IMG/VR virus record: IMGVR_UViG_3300005527_004037
Coordinates: 1 to 40,459 of that record
Direction: 5' to 3' (one strand)
DNA: 40,459 bases
Source: a virus
Made by a program: the position numbers and the translations under genes. A model generated the notes under the pieces. The model did not search any database. It worked only from the letters and a program-made list of their open reading frames with translations, and had not been told where the DNA came from. This document shows positions 19,117 through 26,546 of this stretch, in pieces; the first letter of the stretch is position 1, and each line of letters begins with the position of its first letter.

Positions 19117-19284
19117 ATGCTAAATACTACCATGGATAATAAACAACAGTCTACACCAACTCCGCCGCAGTCTCAACCACAGCCACGTCGCAAACCCAAT
19201 GAAGTGGGTGGTATAGCGGTTTCGGGTTTCGTGAAAATATTCGATCCAAATACCAAAGAAACCATCCTGGAGACCCGAGCATGA
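19117..19284 (+). CDS. Small protein sharing the GFVKIFDPNT motif with its neighbour
   Basis: This 55-aa protein has a disordered-looking N-terminal half rich in Pro, Gln, Ser and Arg. Its C-terminal half, VSGFVKIFDPNTKETILETR, closely resembles the N-terminus of the next protein, IEGFVRIFDPNTQEVFVDKK. It overlaps the next start by four bases (ATGA), and its own start follows the stop of the giant gene by four bases, so it is coupled on both sides. The GGAAGGG ribosome site supports real translation. It may be a virion adaptor that uses the same docking strand as its neighbour, or the remnant of a duplication. No known family is recognised. Confidence 0.6.
   Translation: MLNTTMDNKQQSTPTPPQSQPQPRRKPNEVGGIAVSGFVKIFDPNTKETILETRA
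19120..19127 (+). promoter_or_regulatory. Late-promoter-like octamer inside the 55-aa gene (weak candidate)
   Basis: CTAAATAC shares the TAAATA core with the late consensus but lies inside the coding sequence that begins at 19117. If active it would serve the gene at 19281, with a leader of about 150 bases. Confidence 0.25.
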
Positions 19285-19883
19285 TGCAAGTTCCAGTAAA
19301 AATCGAGGGTTTCGTCCGGATATTTGATCCCAACACTCAAGAAGTATTTGTGGATAAGAAAAATGCCATCCACTATGAAAACATATCTATCAGCATGGCC
19401 AATACCCTAGCCAACAAGACCGTTGGACAGATATATCTCATGGCTTTTGGCAACGGTGGATCATCCGTGGATCCCACTGGAGTGATCACATATTTGCCCC
19501 CTAACACCACAGGTCAGAATGCTGATCTTTACAATCCTACCTATGCCAAGGTAGTAGATAACAATTCAGCGGCCAATACAGATCCCAGCAGGAACAACAT
19601 GACTATCCTGCATACCACGGGCACTGTTTACACTGATATCTTAGTAAGTTGCTTGTTGGACTACGGTGAACCCGCTGGCCAACAAGCCTTTGACAATTCA
19701 ACCAATTTCAATGGTGAATATGTGTTTGACGAACTGGGTTTAAAAACCTGGAACGGTAGTCCTACAGATTTACGGTTGATCACTCATGTGATCTTCCACC
19801 CGGTGCAAAAGAGTTTGAACCGCCAGATACAGATAGATTATACAGTGCGGATACAAACCTTAACAAATTTGAGCTCTACATAA
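19281..19883 (+). CDS. Phage virion structural protein (neck, baseplate or fibre-connector type)
   Basis: This is a 200-aa protein. It opens with VKIEGFVRIFDPNTQEVFVD, then KNAIHYENISISMANTLANK (about residues 28-48) and IYLMAFGNGGSSVDPTG, followed by a beta-rich region and a C-terminal segment LITHVIFHPVQKSLNRQ. I recall similar proteins annotated as structural proteins beside the tail fibres of marine T4-like phages, but the exact role is not known to me. GGAG lies eight bases before the ATG at 19281, and a second ATG follows at once. It overlaps the 55-aa gene by four bases and ends within a late promoter octamer that serves the fibre gene. Confidence 0.65.
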   Translation: MMQVPVKIEGFVRIFDPNTQEVFVDKKNAIHYENISISMANTLANKTVGQIYLMAFGNGGSSVDPTGVITYLPPNTTGQNADLYNPTYAKVVDNNSAANTDPSRNNMTILHTTGTVYTDILVSCLLDYGEPAGQQAFDNSTNFNGEYVFDELGLKTWNGSPTDLRLITHVIFHPVQKSLNRQIQIDYTVRIQTLTNLSST

Positions 19884-19886
19884 ATA
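19879..19886 (+). promoter_or_regulatory. T4-type late promoter octamer before the tail fibre gene
   Basis: CATAAATA, the same octamer as before gp6, spans the stop codon of the 200-aa gene. A start site about six bases downstream leaves a leader of about 40 bases that contains GGAG (19921-19924), eight bases before the ATG at 19933. A second, weaker match, GGTAAATA, lies at 19904-19911. Confidence 0.55.
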
Positions 19887-19932
19887 TGAGTATATTAAAC
19901 CGTGGTAAATATCCTAAAGCGGAGTAAAGAGA

Positions 19933-21360
19933 ATGGCATATACGATTAACTTAACAGATGGCACCATATTCGCGGTAATCGCGGACGGAACCATCAACAG
20001 CGATTCCAGCATGACCCTAGTGGGCAAAAACTATGCTGGCTATGGCGAATTCCTAGATGAAAACTTCATCCACTTGTTGGAAAGTGGTAGCAATACCACT
20101 GCCCCAGGGGACCCTTTGGTAGGACAACTTTGGTGGGACAAGACCAATGGTGTGATGAAAGTCTACAACGGAACCACTTTCAAAGTGATTTCCAGCGCCA
20201 CTGCCAGCGCATCTGCTCCGACATCGAATGTCACAGGTGACCTGTGGTTTGACACAGTGAACGCCCAGCTCAAGGTCTACAATGGATCCAGTTTCATCTT
20301 AGTAGGTCCGGCCTTTACATCGGGCACTGGAACTTCTGGCGCCATAGTCGACACCATTACCGATTCATCACCGGGTAGCGATCACGTTGTTGTCAAAATG
20401 TTTGTCAATAATGCTATCGTCGCTATATTCTCCAAAGACCCAACATTTACTCCAGCCGCGGCACTGACAGGTTTTGCAACCATTGGGCCTGGCTTGAACA
20501 TGAGCACAGACTACCCTACAATGAAAGGCACGGCTACCAACGCTGACCTGTTGGATAATCTGAACTCGACTTCTTTCATGCGCACAGACGCAGCCACATC
20601 CACCACAGGCACATTGAGTATACTCAATGATACTGGTCTATATGTGGGCGGTGACTCAGATGCTCGTTTGTTTGTCTCAGGAACCGACGTATATCTCCGC
20701 AATCAAACACTGGATGGCGATATCATATTCCAGGTCAACGATGGAGGTTCTACCACCACTTGTATGACGCTCGATGGTGCTACATCTAACGTTAATATAA
20801 ACACAAATCTAGTGGTCACAGGGCAGATTGCGTCAACAGGCGGAACAGTGAATTTTGGAACAGCCGCTGTGTCTTTGGGCAGTATCATTAACAACAATGC
20901 CAACGGCATAGGCAACATTGGAACATCTTCGGGATATTTCAACACAATATTCGCCAAAGCCACATCGGCTGAATACGCTGACTTGGCTGAAAGATTTGAA
21001 GCAGATACCACATATCCTCCCGGAACAGTGGTCATGCTTGGTGGTGCCAAAGAAATCACTGCTGCCATGGAAGATGCCACCGATGAAGTGTTTGGTGTGA
21101 TATCAACACGTCCGGCCTACACCATGAACGGTGCCGCTGGTGACGACGCCACACATCCACCTATCGCTATGACAGGTCGTGTGCCTGTGCGTGTGATCGG
21201 CAAGGTGCGTAAAGGTGATCGCTTGGTTTCAGCAGGAAACGGACTAGCAAGATCAGCCTCTCGTAATGAATGGACAGCATATAATGTTATTGGTCGCGCG
21301 ATCCGTGATAAACTGACCGAAGACGAAGGCACAGTAGAAGCGATCGTCACGATTAATTAA
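19933..21360 (+). CDS. Tail fibre-like protein with C-terminal G2-peptidase/chaperone-like domain
   Basis: This is a 475-aa protein. Residues 1-60 (MAYTINLTDGTIFAVIADGT, then LVGKNYAGYGEFLDENFIHL) are typical of fibre proteins of marine T4-like phages. Two tandem units follow: LWWDKTNGVMKVYNGTTF near 66-83 and LWFDTVNAQLKVYNGSSF near 104-121. The middle is a Ser/Thr/Gly-rich beta region. From about residue 345 comes EYADLAERFEAD, then YPPGTVVMLGG, VFGVIS and GRVPVRVIGKVRKGDRL. This resembles the intramolecular-chaperone/peptidase G2 domain that trimerises and may be cleaved off phage fibres. It is likely a receptor-binding or side fibre. The start is set by GGAG eight bases upstream. Active-site residues cannot be assigned by eye. 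Confidence 0.75.
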   Translation: MAYTINLTDGTIFAVIADGTINSDSSMTLVGKNYAGYGEFLDENFIHLLESGSNTTAPGDPLVGQLWWDKTNGVMKVYNGTTFKVISSATASASAPTSNVTGDLWFDTVNAQLKVYNGSSFILVGPAFTSGTGTSGAIVDTITDSSPGSDHVVVKMFVNNAIVAIFSKDPTFTPAAALTGFATIGPGLNMSTDYPTMKGTATNADLLDNLNSTSFMRTDAATSTTGTLSILNDTGLYVGGDSDARLFVSGTDVYLRNQTLDGDIIFQVNDGGSTTTCMTLDGATSNVNINTNLVVTGQIASTGGTVNFGTAAVSLGSIINNNANGIGNIGTSSGYFNTIFAKATSAEYADLAERFEADTTYPPGTVVMLGGAKEITAAMEDATDEVFGVISTRPAYTMNGAAGDDATHPPIAMTGRVPVRVIGKVRKGDRLVSAGNGLARSASRNEWTAYNVIGRAIRDKLTEDEGTVEAIVTIN

Positions 21361-21371
21361 GGATAACAAGA

Positions 21372-22349
21372 ATGGCCTACTCGACCGGATCAGTAATATT
21401 AGACGACGATTACAACATCTTTGCCACAGGTAATGCTGCCGGCACAGGTGACAACAACGTCGCAAACGTCAACACTGTATGGGGTGTGGGCACAGGTGAC
21501 AAAGGATATGGTCAGACCACTTTACCAGTTTTGAGCGCAGTGTCAGCAGGACAAACAGTGACAGCTACGCAATGGTCGACCATGCTGGCACGTATATCCA
21601 GTGCAGCCAGCCAACAAGGATCATCGATCACTGCGATCTCTAGCCCGGTGGCAGGGGACACGATCAGTGCCTATGCAGCTCTGTCGACCAACATCACCAC
21701 GATTTTTAACAACAGATTGAACTGCGCCGCTGTGGGCACATCGATCACTGCCGGTGGTGCTGTAAGTCGTGCTACCTCCTGGACCTCGTCGGTGATATTT
21801 ACACAAACAGTGACCTTTGCATCTGGAGATGCCGCACGTTATTTCTTTAACGCCGGTGGACGTATCACCCAGACCTGGAGCCGCACCGGCGGTTCAGTCA
21901 GCGATCAAAACACTGCTATCACCAACCTTTGCACTGCATGCGGAACACTTAACTACACAGCAGGAACAGGAACACAGACCATCGCAGGCGGTAGTTATAC
22001 CGGAACTGTGAAAACTGGTGGATCTGGATCTCCGACTATCTCCGCTAACACTGGATACTACGATCTCACCACTGCCAATGTGCAGGTATTCACACAATCG
22101 GCCAGTTCTTACTATGGCTATGAAGGTAACTCAATCACTGTAAACATCAAGAGCAACGGTACACAAGGTTCCAACGCTGATGCTGGTTCAGTAATAACCA
22201 TTGCCTCCACCATCGCCAAACCCGGCGGTTTGACCACAGTAGATGGTACACTTACATCTACCCTCACACTGATCCCCAGTGCTACCACATATCTTACCAC
22301 GACCAGTTGGGGAACACCCACACTGGCTGGATCACAAACTGGATCATAA
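21372..22349 (+). CDS. Virion structural or fibre-like protein, Ser/Thr/Gly-rich
   Basis: This 325-aa protein starts MAYSTGSVILDDDYNIFATG and continues with NVNTVWGVGTGDKGYGQTTL (about residues 30-50), a pattern I recall from uncharacterised structural proteins beside the fibres of T4-like marine phages. The first 120 residues look helical. The rest is low-complexity Thr/Ser/Gly beta sequence with no charged catalytic cluster, typical of an elongated fibre or capsid-surface protein. AAGGA lies eight bases before the ATG, and the gap to the preceding gene is 11 bases. It is the last gene before a strong terminator, so it probably ends the late structural transcription unit. Confidence 0.65.
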   Translation: MAYSTGSVILDDDYNIFATGNAAGTGDNNVANVNTVWGVGTGDKGYGQTTLPVLSAVSAGQTVTATQWSTMLARISSAASQQGSSITAISSPVAGDTISAYAALSTNITTIFNNRLNCAAVGTSITAGGAVSRATSWTSSVIFTQTVTFASGDAARYFFNAGGRITQTWSRTGGSVSDQNTAITNLCTACGTLNYTAGTGTQTIAGGSYTGTVKTGGSGSPTISANTGYYDLTTANVQVFTQSASSYYGYEGNSITVNIKSNGTQGSNADAGSVITIASTIAKPGGLTTVDGTLTSTLTLIPSATTYLTTTSWGTPTLAGSQTGS

Positions 22350-22368
22350 AACATCGTCAATCGGTAAA

Positions 22369-22396
22369 AAAAGGGCCTCCGGGCCCTTTTGTTTTG
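22369..22396 (+). terminator. Rho-independent terminator ending the structural module
   Basis: A perfect nine-base-pair stem (AAAAGGGCC with GGCCCTTTT) closes on a TCCG loop, a UNCG-type tetraloop with a C-G closing pair, followed by TTTTGTTTT. It lies 19 bases after the stop of the last fibre gene. The A-run on the 5' side would let part of the hairpin work on the other strand as well, but no gene is seen there. Confidence 0.9.
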
Positions 22397-22406
22397 CTAC
22401 ATACTC

Positions 22407-22415
22407 TGTTATAAT
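22407..22415 (+). promoter_or_regulatory. Extended -10 promoter candidate for the glycan/radical-SAM operon
   Basis: TGTTATAAT is a perfect extended -10 element of the sigma-70 type, placed 11 bases after the terminator. No convincing -35 element is visible. A start about seven bases downstream would fall at the ATG at 22421, giving a leaderless message. The gene could instead start at the TTG at 22427, seven bases after GGAG (22416-22419). Confidence 0.5.
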
Positions 22416-22420
22416 GGAGT

Positions 22421-22732
22421 ATGAACTTGGATCCAGAACAACTAGTCAAACAAATCCGTAGCCGTTTTGATCATGCCACGCAGAAACGCCTGCTGAAAGA
22501 AAAATACCATTCCAAAATGACCTTTGCCTTTGCCGGCGGTATGTGGCGGGCAGGTCCTGAACTCTTGGCCCTGTTACAGAGTTGTCCCACTGAAGACGCA
22601 GTCATAGAGGATCTTTATGGCACTCCTGTGCAGATCAATGTGTTGGAATTACAGCACCTGGCGCATGATCGTTGGCAGGAGCAGATGACGGCTTGGTTGA
22701 TCGAGCATCAACAATTATCTCAACAACGATGA
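22421..22732 (+). CDS. Small conserved phage protein of unknown function
   Basis: This 103-aa protein is predicted mainly helical, with a central GGMWRAGPELLALL segment (about residues 40-53), then DLYGTPVQINVLELQHLA and a Trp-rich end (WQEQMTAWLIEH). The pattern 'YGTPVQIN...L...A..RWQE.M..W' resembles small uncharacterised proteins that I recall next to fibre genes in T4-like cyanophages. There is no enzyme motif or membrane segment. It is the first gene after the terminator and promoter pair and overlaps the next start as ATGA. The start may be the ATG at 22421 or the TTG at 22427, which has better ribosome-site spacing. Confidence 0.6.
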   Translation: MNLDPEQLVKQIRSRFDHATQKRLLKEKYHSKMTFAFAGGMWRAGPELLALLQSCPTEDAVIEDLYGTPVQINVLELQHLAHDRWQEQMTAWLIEHQQLSQQR

Positions 22733-23550
22733 CTCAAGGCGTTCTATTATTCGCGTTCAACAATGATCGTGTGGATTATGTGCAACAAGCACAATGGTCC
22801 GCACCCAGGATCAACAGACATCTTGGATTACCAGTCACATTGATCACTGATTCAGCGCCCAACGATGTCACGATGTTTGATCAAGTGATCACGGCCGAAA
22901 GTCGCAGTGGAGGCACACGCAAATACGATCATATGAATGCGGATTCATCAGCCACATGGTTCAATCGAGGTAGATGCAGGGCCTATGATTTGAGTCCTTA
23001 TGATCAGACCTTGGTGCTTGATACAGATTATATCGTTGCTTCAGATAGACTGAAAATCCTGTTTGAAACCGATCAAGATATTTTATGCCATCGTTATGTG
23101 TTAGATGTCACAGAACGCAGGAACTTTGCTGCCGATACTAGATTTGGATCGGTAGAAATGCCCATGTGGTGGGCCACGGTACTGTATTTCCGGAAGAGTG
23201 CGTTGGCACAATCTGTGTTTGAGATGATGCACATGATCGAAGATAACTGGTATCATTACAGTCGCATCTATAAATTCAGCCAAGATCTCTATCGCAATGA
23301 CTACGCTATCAGCATCGCTCTCAACACTGTTTATGGGCACGTCGAGGATTCTATACCCAGCATTCCGTGGCCTTTGTTTACCAGTTTTTATGATGTGTAT
23401 TTGAATCAATTGGAGCCCGATAGATTCCAACTGAACTATGTGAGGATGGTTGATAATCAAGAGCGTCACCAACGCATGTTATTGGAGGATTGTGATCTCC
23501 ATGTCATGAACAAACCTGATCTGGGGAAAATCTGTGCCAGTGCTATTTGA
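22729..23550 (+). CDS. Putative glycosyltransferase, GT-A fold with DTD motif
   Basis: This 273-aa protein starts with a hydrophobic strand, LLFAFNN (residues 5-11), and has VTLITDS at about 36-42. The metal/nucleotide motif DTD lies at 98-100 within LVLDTDYIV, preceded by FNRGRCRAYDLSPYDQ. This layout (strand, helix, strand, DxD) is that of a GT-A sugar transferase that binds a nucleotide sugar through a divalent metal. Donor and acceptor are unknown. The next gene encodes a relative with the same layout. The start at 22729 is chosen because ATG overlaps the upstream stop as ATGA; upstream in-frame starts would run deep into the previous gene. The protein looks soluble, with no membrane segment. 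Confidence 0.65.
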   Translation: MTQGVLLFAFNNDRVDYVQQAQWSAPRINRHLGLPVTLITDSAPNDVTMFDQVITAESRSGGTRKYDHMNADSSATWFNRGRCRAYDLSPYDQTLVLDTDYIVASDRLKILFETDQDILCHRYVLDVTERRNFAADTRFGSVEMPMWWATVLYFRKSALAQSVFEMMHMIEDNWYHYSRIYKFSQDLYRNDYAISIALNTVYGHVEDSIPSIPWPLFTSFYDVYLNQLEPDRFQLNYVRMVDNQERHQRMLLEDCDLHVMNKPDLGKICASAI

Positions 23551-24373
23551 ACGTGGATATCTAATCATAGCCAGCAACAACGGTCGCGATGACTACGTAG
23601 CCTGTGCTCGAGCACTGGCCAAGAGCCTACGTTGGTGGATGCCAGATTGTAGGATATGTTTGGTCACAGACGCCGAAGAATCAGATCCGGTGTTTGATAT
23701 CATCAAACCTTTCCCTCATGGAGATCAAGCTGCCAACGACACATGGAAGTTGGCCAACGACTGGCAAGCATTCCATGCTTCTCCATTCCGCGAAACGATC
23801 AAACTCGAATCTGATATGATAGTCAACGGATCCATCGACCATTGGTGGTCTTGGTTCGAACATCGAGATGTCGTAGTCAGTCGTGGTATGCGTAACTATC
23901 TCAACAACGTCAGTGATTGCCGCGCTTATCGTAGACACTGGGACGACAATGATCTTCCAGATCTCTACAATGCCATCACATATTGGAGATTGAGTCGCAC
24001 GGCATCGGAATTTTTTGAACTGGTGCGTGTGCTGTTTGAAAAGTGGCCCGAGGCTCGTAAAACATTGAAATATTGTGATAGCATTCCTGCCAACACTGAT
24101 ATGATCTATGCCATGGCGGCCAAGTATATGGGCGAGGATCTTGTGACTTTGCCCGACGCATGGCCCAGCATGATACACATGAAGCCCGCAGTCAACTATC
24201 TCAAGACAGACGCACGCCCATGGACCGACGAATTTGTCTACGAATTGGTAGATGGAAGACTGCGCATCAACACCATAGAACAGCATGGGGTTGTGCATTA
24301 TCATCACAAACCCCTGGCACTAGAATTGGAGGAGCATTATGGATGCCTTTTGGCAAGCCGCCACACAGCATGA
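23534..24373 (+). CDS. Putative glycosyltransferase, GT-A-like, paralogue of the preceding gene
   Basis: This 279-aa protein has the same layout as its neighbour: a first strand GYLIIASNN (about residues 8-16), ICLVTDA at 41-47, and ESD at 92-94 within IKLESDMIV, preceded by DWQAFHASPFRE. Glu in place of the first Asp makes this a variant DxD-like site. A later NTDMIYAMAA segment and a His-rich end (HGVVHYHHKPL) may contribute metal or acceptor binding, which is an inference. GTG at 23534 is preferred because GGGGA lies six bases before it; GTG at 23540 is possible. It overlaps the previous gene by 17 bases and the next by 35, so the three are probably translated together. Confidence 0.6.
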   Translation: MPVLFERGYLIIASNNGRDDYVACARALAKSLRWWMPDCRICLVTDAEESDPVFDIIKPFPHGDQAANDTWKLANDWQAFHASPFRETIKLESDMIVNGSIDHWWSWFEHRDVVVSRGMRNYLNNVSDCRAYRRHWDDNDLPDLYNAITYWRLSRTASEFFELVRVLFEKWPEARKTLKYCDSIPANTDMIYAMAAKYMGEDLVTLPDAWPSMIHMKPAVNYLKTDARPWTDEFVYELVDGRLRINTIEQHGVVHYHHKPLALELEEHYGCLLASRHTA

Positions 24374-24686
24374 TTGGACCGTGCCCGAAAATCGAGCCGA
24401 ATTCCGCATCTACTATGACGATTCCGGAACCATCACTTGCTATTCCATGGAAGATCTTCCTGGCACATACATTGTAGTGGATCGTCATACCTTTGAACAA
24501 GTGCGCATGGATCTCAAAGTGCGCGATGGAAAATTGATTAAAATAACACAACAGAGCAGTTGGCGATTGGCACCAGCAGATCATGGCGAATATGCTTGCC
24601 ATGCCGACGATGTTTGTATCGTTGTGCCAACCACCTATACTCAAAAGAAATTTTGGAAAGTAACCGTGACCAATGAAGAAAGTTGA
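24339..24686 (+). CDS. Conserved hypothetical protein, 115 aa
   Basis: The protein starts MDAFWQAATQHDWTV and then runs as a set of short strands: FRIYYDDSGTITCYSMED, GTYIVVDRHTFEQVRMDL and KVRDGKLIKI. It looks like a single small beta-rich domain without a catalytic signature. A near-perfect ribosome site (GGAGGAG at 24328-24334, four bases before the ATG) shows that the gene is translated well even though it starts inside the previous one. Its place between glycosyltransferases suggests a helper role in the same pathway, which is inference only. Confidence 0.6.
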   Translation: MDAFWQAATQHDWTVPENRAEFRIYYDDSGTITCYSMEDLPGTYIVVDRHTFEQVRMDLKVRDGKLIKITQQSSWRLAPADHGEYACHADDVCIVVPTTYTQKKFWKVTVTNEES

Positions 24687-25602
24687 TATAGCAGATCTTG
24701 ACGTCGTCTACCTGTCCTATGACGAGCCTCTCAAAGAAGAATTTTGGGTCAAAATACGCAACATGGTCCCCTGGGCCAAACGTGTGGACAGCGTCAAAGG
24801 ATCAGATGCCGCACACAAGGCCGCAGCCGACGCATCAGAAACCGAGCGTTTCATCTTGATAGATGGAGACAATCTTCCCCAAGAAAACTTTTTCAATCTC
24901 ACACTGGAATTTCCAGATGAATCATGGGAGCGTGCTGTGTTGCGGTGGCGTGCTCGCAATCATGTCAATGGTCTGATGTATGGCAACGGTGGGTTGAGTT
25001 CGTGGACCCGAGATTTCGTTCTCAACATGAAAACCCATGAATCCACAGATGGGCGAGACGAAACAGTGGTAGAATTCTGCTTTGATCCACTGTATTGGCC
25101 CATGCATGATTGCTATTCAACAACCTATCCCAATGGATCACCATTCCATGCCTGGCGTGCAGGGTTCCGAGAAGGCGTCAAGATGTGCCTGGATCGTGGG
25201 CGCCGTCCCACAGTGAGTGAATTCAAGGATCGTGTGCATAAACGCAATTTCGATCATCTCACGATATGGCACAACATAGGCTGCGATGTTGAAAATGGAT
25301 TTTGGGCCATAGCCGGTGCCCGTCAAGGCACATACATGACCATGCTTTCTGACTGGGACTATCGAGAAGTGCAGTGGTTTGATACTCTAAAAACGATATG
25401 GGAATCCACAGTGGCTGAACAAGACCCAGCAGGGGTGATTGATTTTTATACCGATCCATTGAGCACACAATTGGGATTACCCATGGCGTTCATGCCCCCG
25501 TTCCAGAGCGCATTTTTCAAGGATCATTACAGATCTAACTGGCAGAATCTCGGCGTAATGACACGTGAGATTGATGTGATCCGACGACAAGAGGGGTGGT
25601 AA
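24673..25602 (+). CDS. Putative glycosyltransferase-like protein with IDGDN motif
   Basis: This 309-aa protein opens with VVYLSYDEP (residues 11-19) and VPWAKRVDSVKGSDAAHKAA (about 32-51). FILIDGDN (60-67) carries the DGD that fits a DxD metal site. WRARNHVNGLMYGNGGLSSW near 90-112 and a HDCYSTTYPNGSPFHAWRAG stretch follow, both Gly/aromatic-rich as in acceptor loops. I recall this family from marine phage genomes without a proven function. It overlaps the previous gene by 14 bases, and its stop shares a TAATG with the next start. It is probably a soluble transferase acting with the neighbouring enzymes. Donor and acceptor are unknown. Confidence 0.55.
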   Translation: MKKVDIADLDVVYLSYDEPLKEEFWVKIRNMVPWAKRVDSVKGSDAAHKAAADASETERFILIDGDNLPQENFFNLTLEFPDESWERAVLRWRARNHVNGLMYGNGGLSSWTRDFVLNMKTHESTDGRDETVVEFCFDPLYWPMHDCYSTTYPNGSPFHAWRAGFREGVKMCLDRGRRPTVSEFKDRVHKRNFDHLTIWHNIGCDVENGFWAIAGARQGTYMTMLSDWDYREVQWFDTLKTIWESTVAEQDPAGVIDFYTDPLSTQLGLPMAFMPPFQSAFFKDHYRSNWQNLGVMTREIDVIRRQEGW

Positions 25603-26546
25603 TGACAGTATCTTTCCAGATCCTTGCAACCAGTGATAAGTTTTGGAACAAAGATGAATTTGTTAGATTTTTGTTTGCTAATCAAGGTCTTCCGATTGAG
25701 ATTACTGTGGCCCCCGAAGCTGTGAGCATGAAAACTTTGGGAGTTTATCGATTATTAGAATCCATGGAACATAAAAATGTTACTGTTATCACGGCCAATC
25801 CATTGGAATCACATCCTTATTATCATATAAAATTTTTAGAAAATCACTGGCCAAAAAAAATTGAATCCATAGATAACAGCATGCATTCTTGGGATCAAAC
25901 GCATGTCTTCTATGCATTGTTTGGGAGACCCACAGCGGCTCGACTGGCTATTGCAGGACATTTAAGACGCTATCACGGCCGTAAAAGCCTGATACATTTC
26001 TCGGCTAATACCGGTGTGGATGATTTGGTGCATTTTGAATTTGACAAACTATTATCTTATCGCATTGAAAGTGTCAAAGACGCCAGTGTGTTGATTGATG
26101 ATCTTCCTTTGTTGTTGTCTAGTCCAGATAGATACACTGACAGTGAAGGTTATGATTTTTCAGATCCGCTGACAAATTACTATAAAAATATTCTAGTTGA
26201 TGTGGTAGTTGAATCACATGTGTCAGGGGAAACTTTTTATGCTACCGAAAAGACTTTTAGACCGATGTGGATGAAAAAACCATTTATTGTTTTTGCCAGC
26301 CGGAATTATCTAGAGTATCTACGGCAGATGGGGTTTAAGACATTTTGGAATTTTTGGAACGAAGACTATGATGGGTTTGATACCAAAGATAGATTGCAAT
26401 CAACACTAAAACTCATTGATGACTTGGTCAAAAAATCTAAGTCAGAATTGTATCACATGTATCAGGATATGCAATCTATTCTAGATCATAACTACAATCT
26501 TCTGCTAGATCAAAAGTATTCAACGGAGATTGTCAATATTGTCTGA
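25602..26546 (+). CDS. TEKT-type glycosyltransferase-like protein, copy 1
   Basis: This 314-aa protein has a C-terminal half with VVVESHVSGETFYATEKT followed by FRPMWMKKPF (about residues 201-228) and GFKTFWNFWNEDYDGFD. The E-x(n)-TEKT-(aromatic)-(R/K)-P block resembles the donor-site region of GT-B transferases such as GT10 fucosyltransferases, which carry a YVTEK-like signature; the match is by motif only. The N-terminal half differs from the two other TEKT proteins in the window. GAGGGG lies five bases before ATG 25602, which overlaps the upstream stop as TAATG; that spacing is why GTG 25596 was not chosen. The gene is clearly AT-richer than its neighbours (one 60-base line counted at 25% GC), which suggests separate origin. 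Confidence 0.5.
   Translation: MTVSFQILATSDKFWNKDEFVRFLFANQGLPIEITVAPEAVSMKTLGVYRLLESMEHKNVTVITANPLESHPYYHIKFLENHWPKKIESIDNSMHSWDQTHVFYALFGRPTAARLAIAGHLRRYHGRKSLIHFSANTGVDDLVHFEFDKLLSYRIESVKDASVLIDDLPLLLSSPDRYTDSEGYDFSDPLTNYYKNILVDVVVESHVSGETFYATEKTFRPMWMKKPFIVFASRNYLEYLRQMGFKTFWNFWNEDYDGFDTKDRLQSTLKLIDDLVKKSKSELYHMYQDMQSILDHNYNLLLDQKYSTEIVNIV

Noticed and set aside
22279-22461. Plus-strand open frame of 60 codons spanning the terminator
   Set aside because: It overlaps the end of the fibre gene, reads through the terminator hairpin and enters the next gene in another frame, so it is not a plausible gene.
23681-24307. Minus-strand open frame of 208 codons opposite a glycosyltransferase gene
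   Set aside because: It is the antisense of a gene with clear GT-A motifs and start signals, and its translation is Cys/His/Ile-rich with no recognisable domain.
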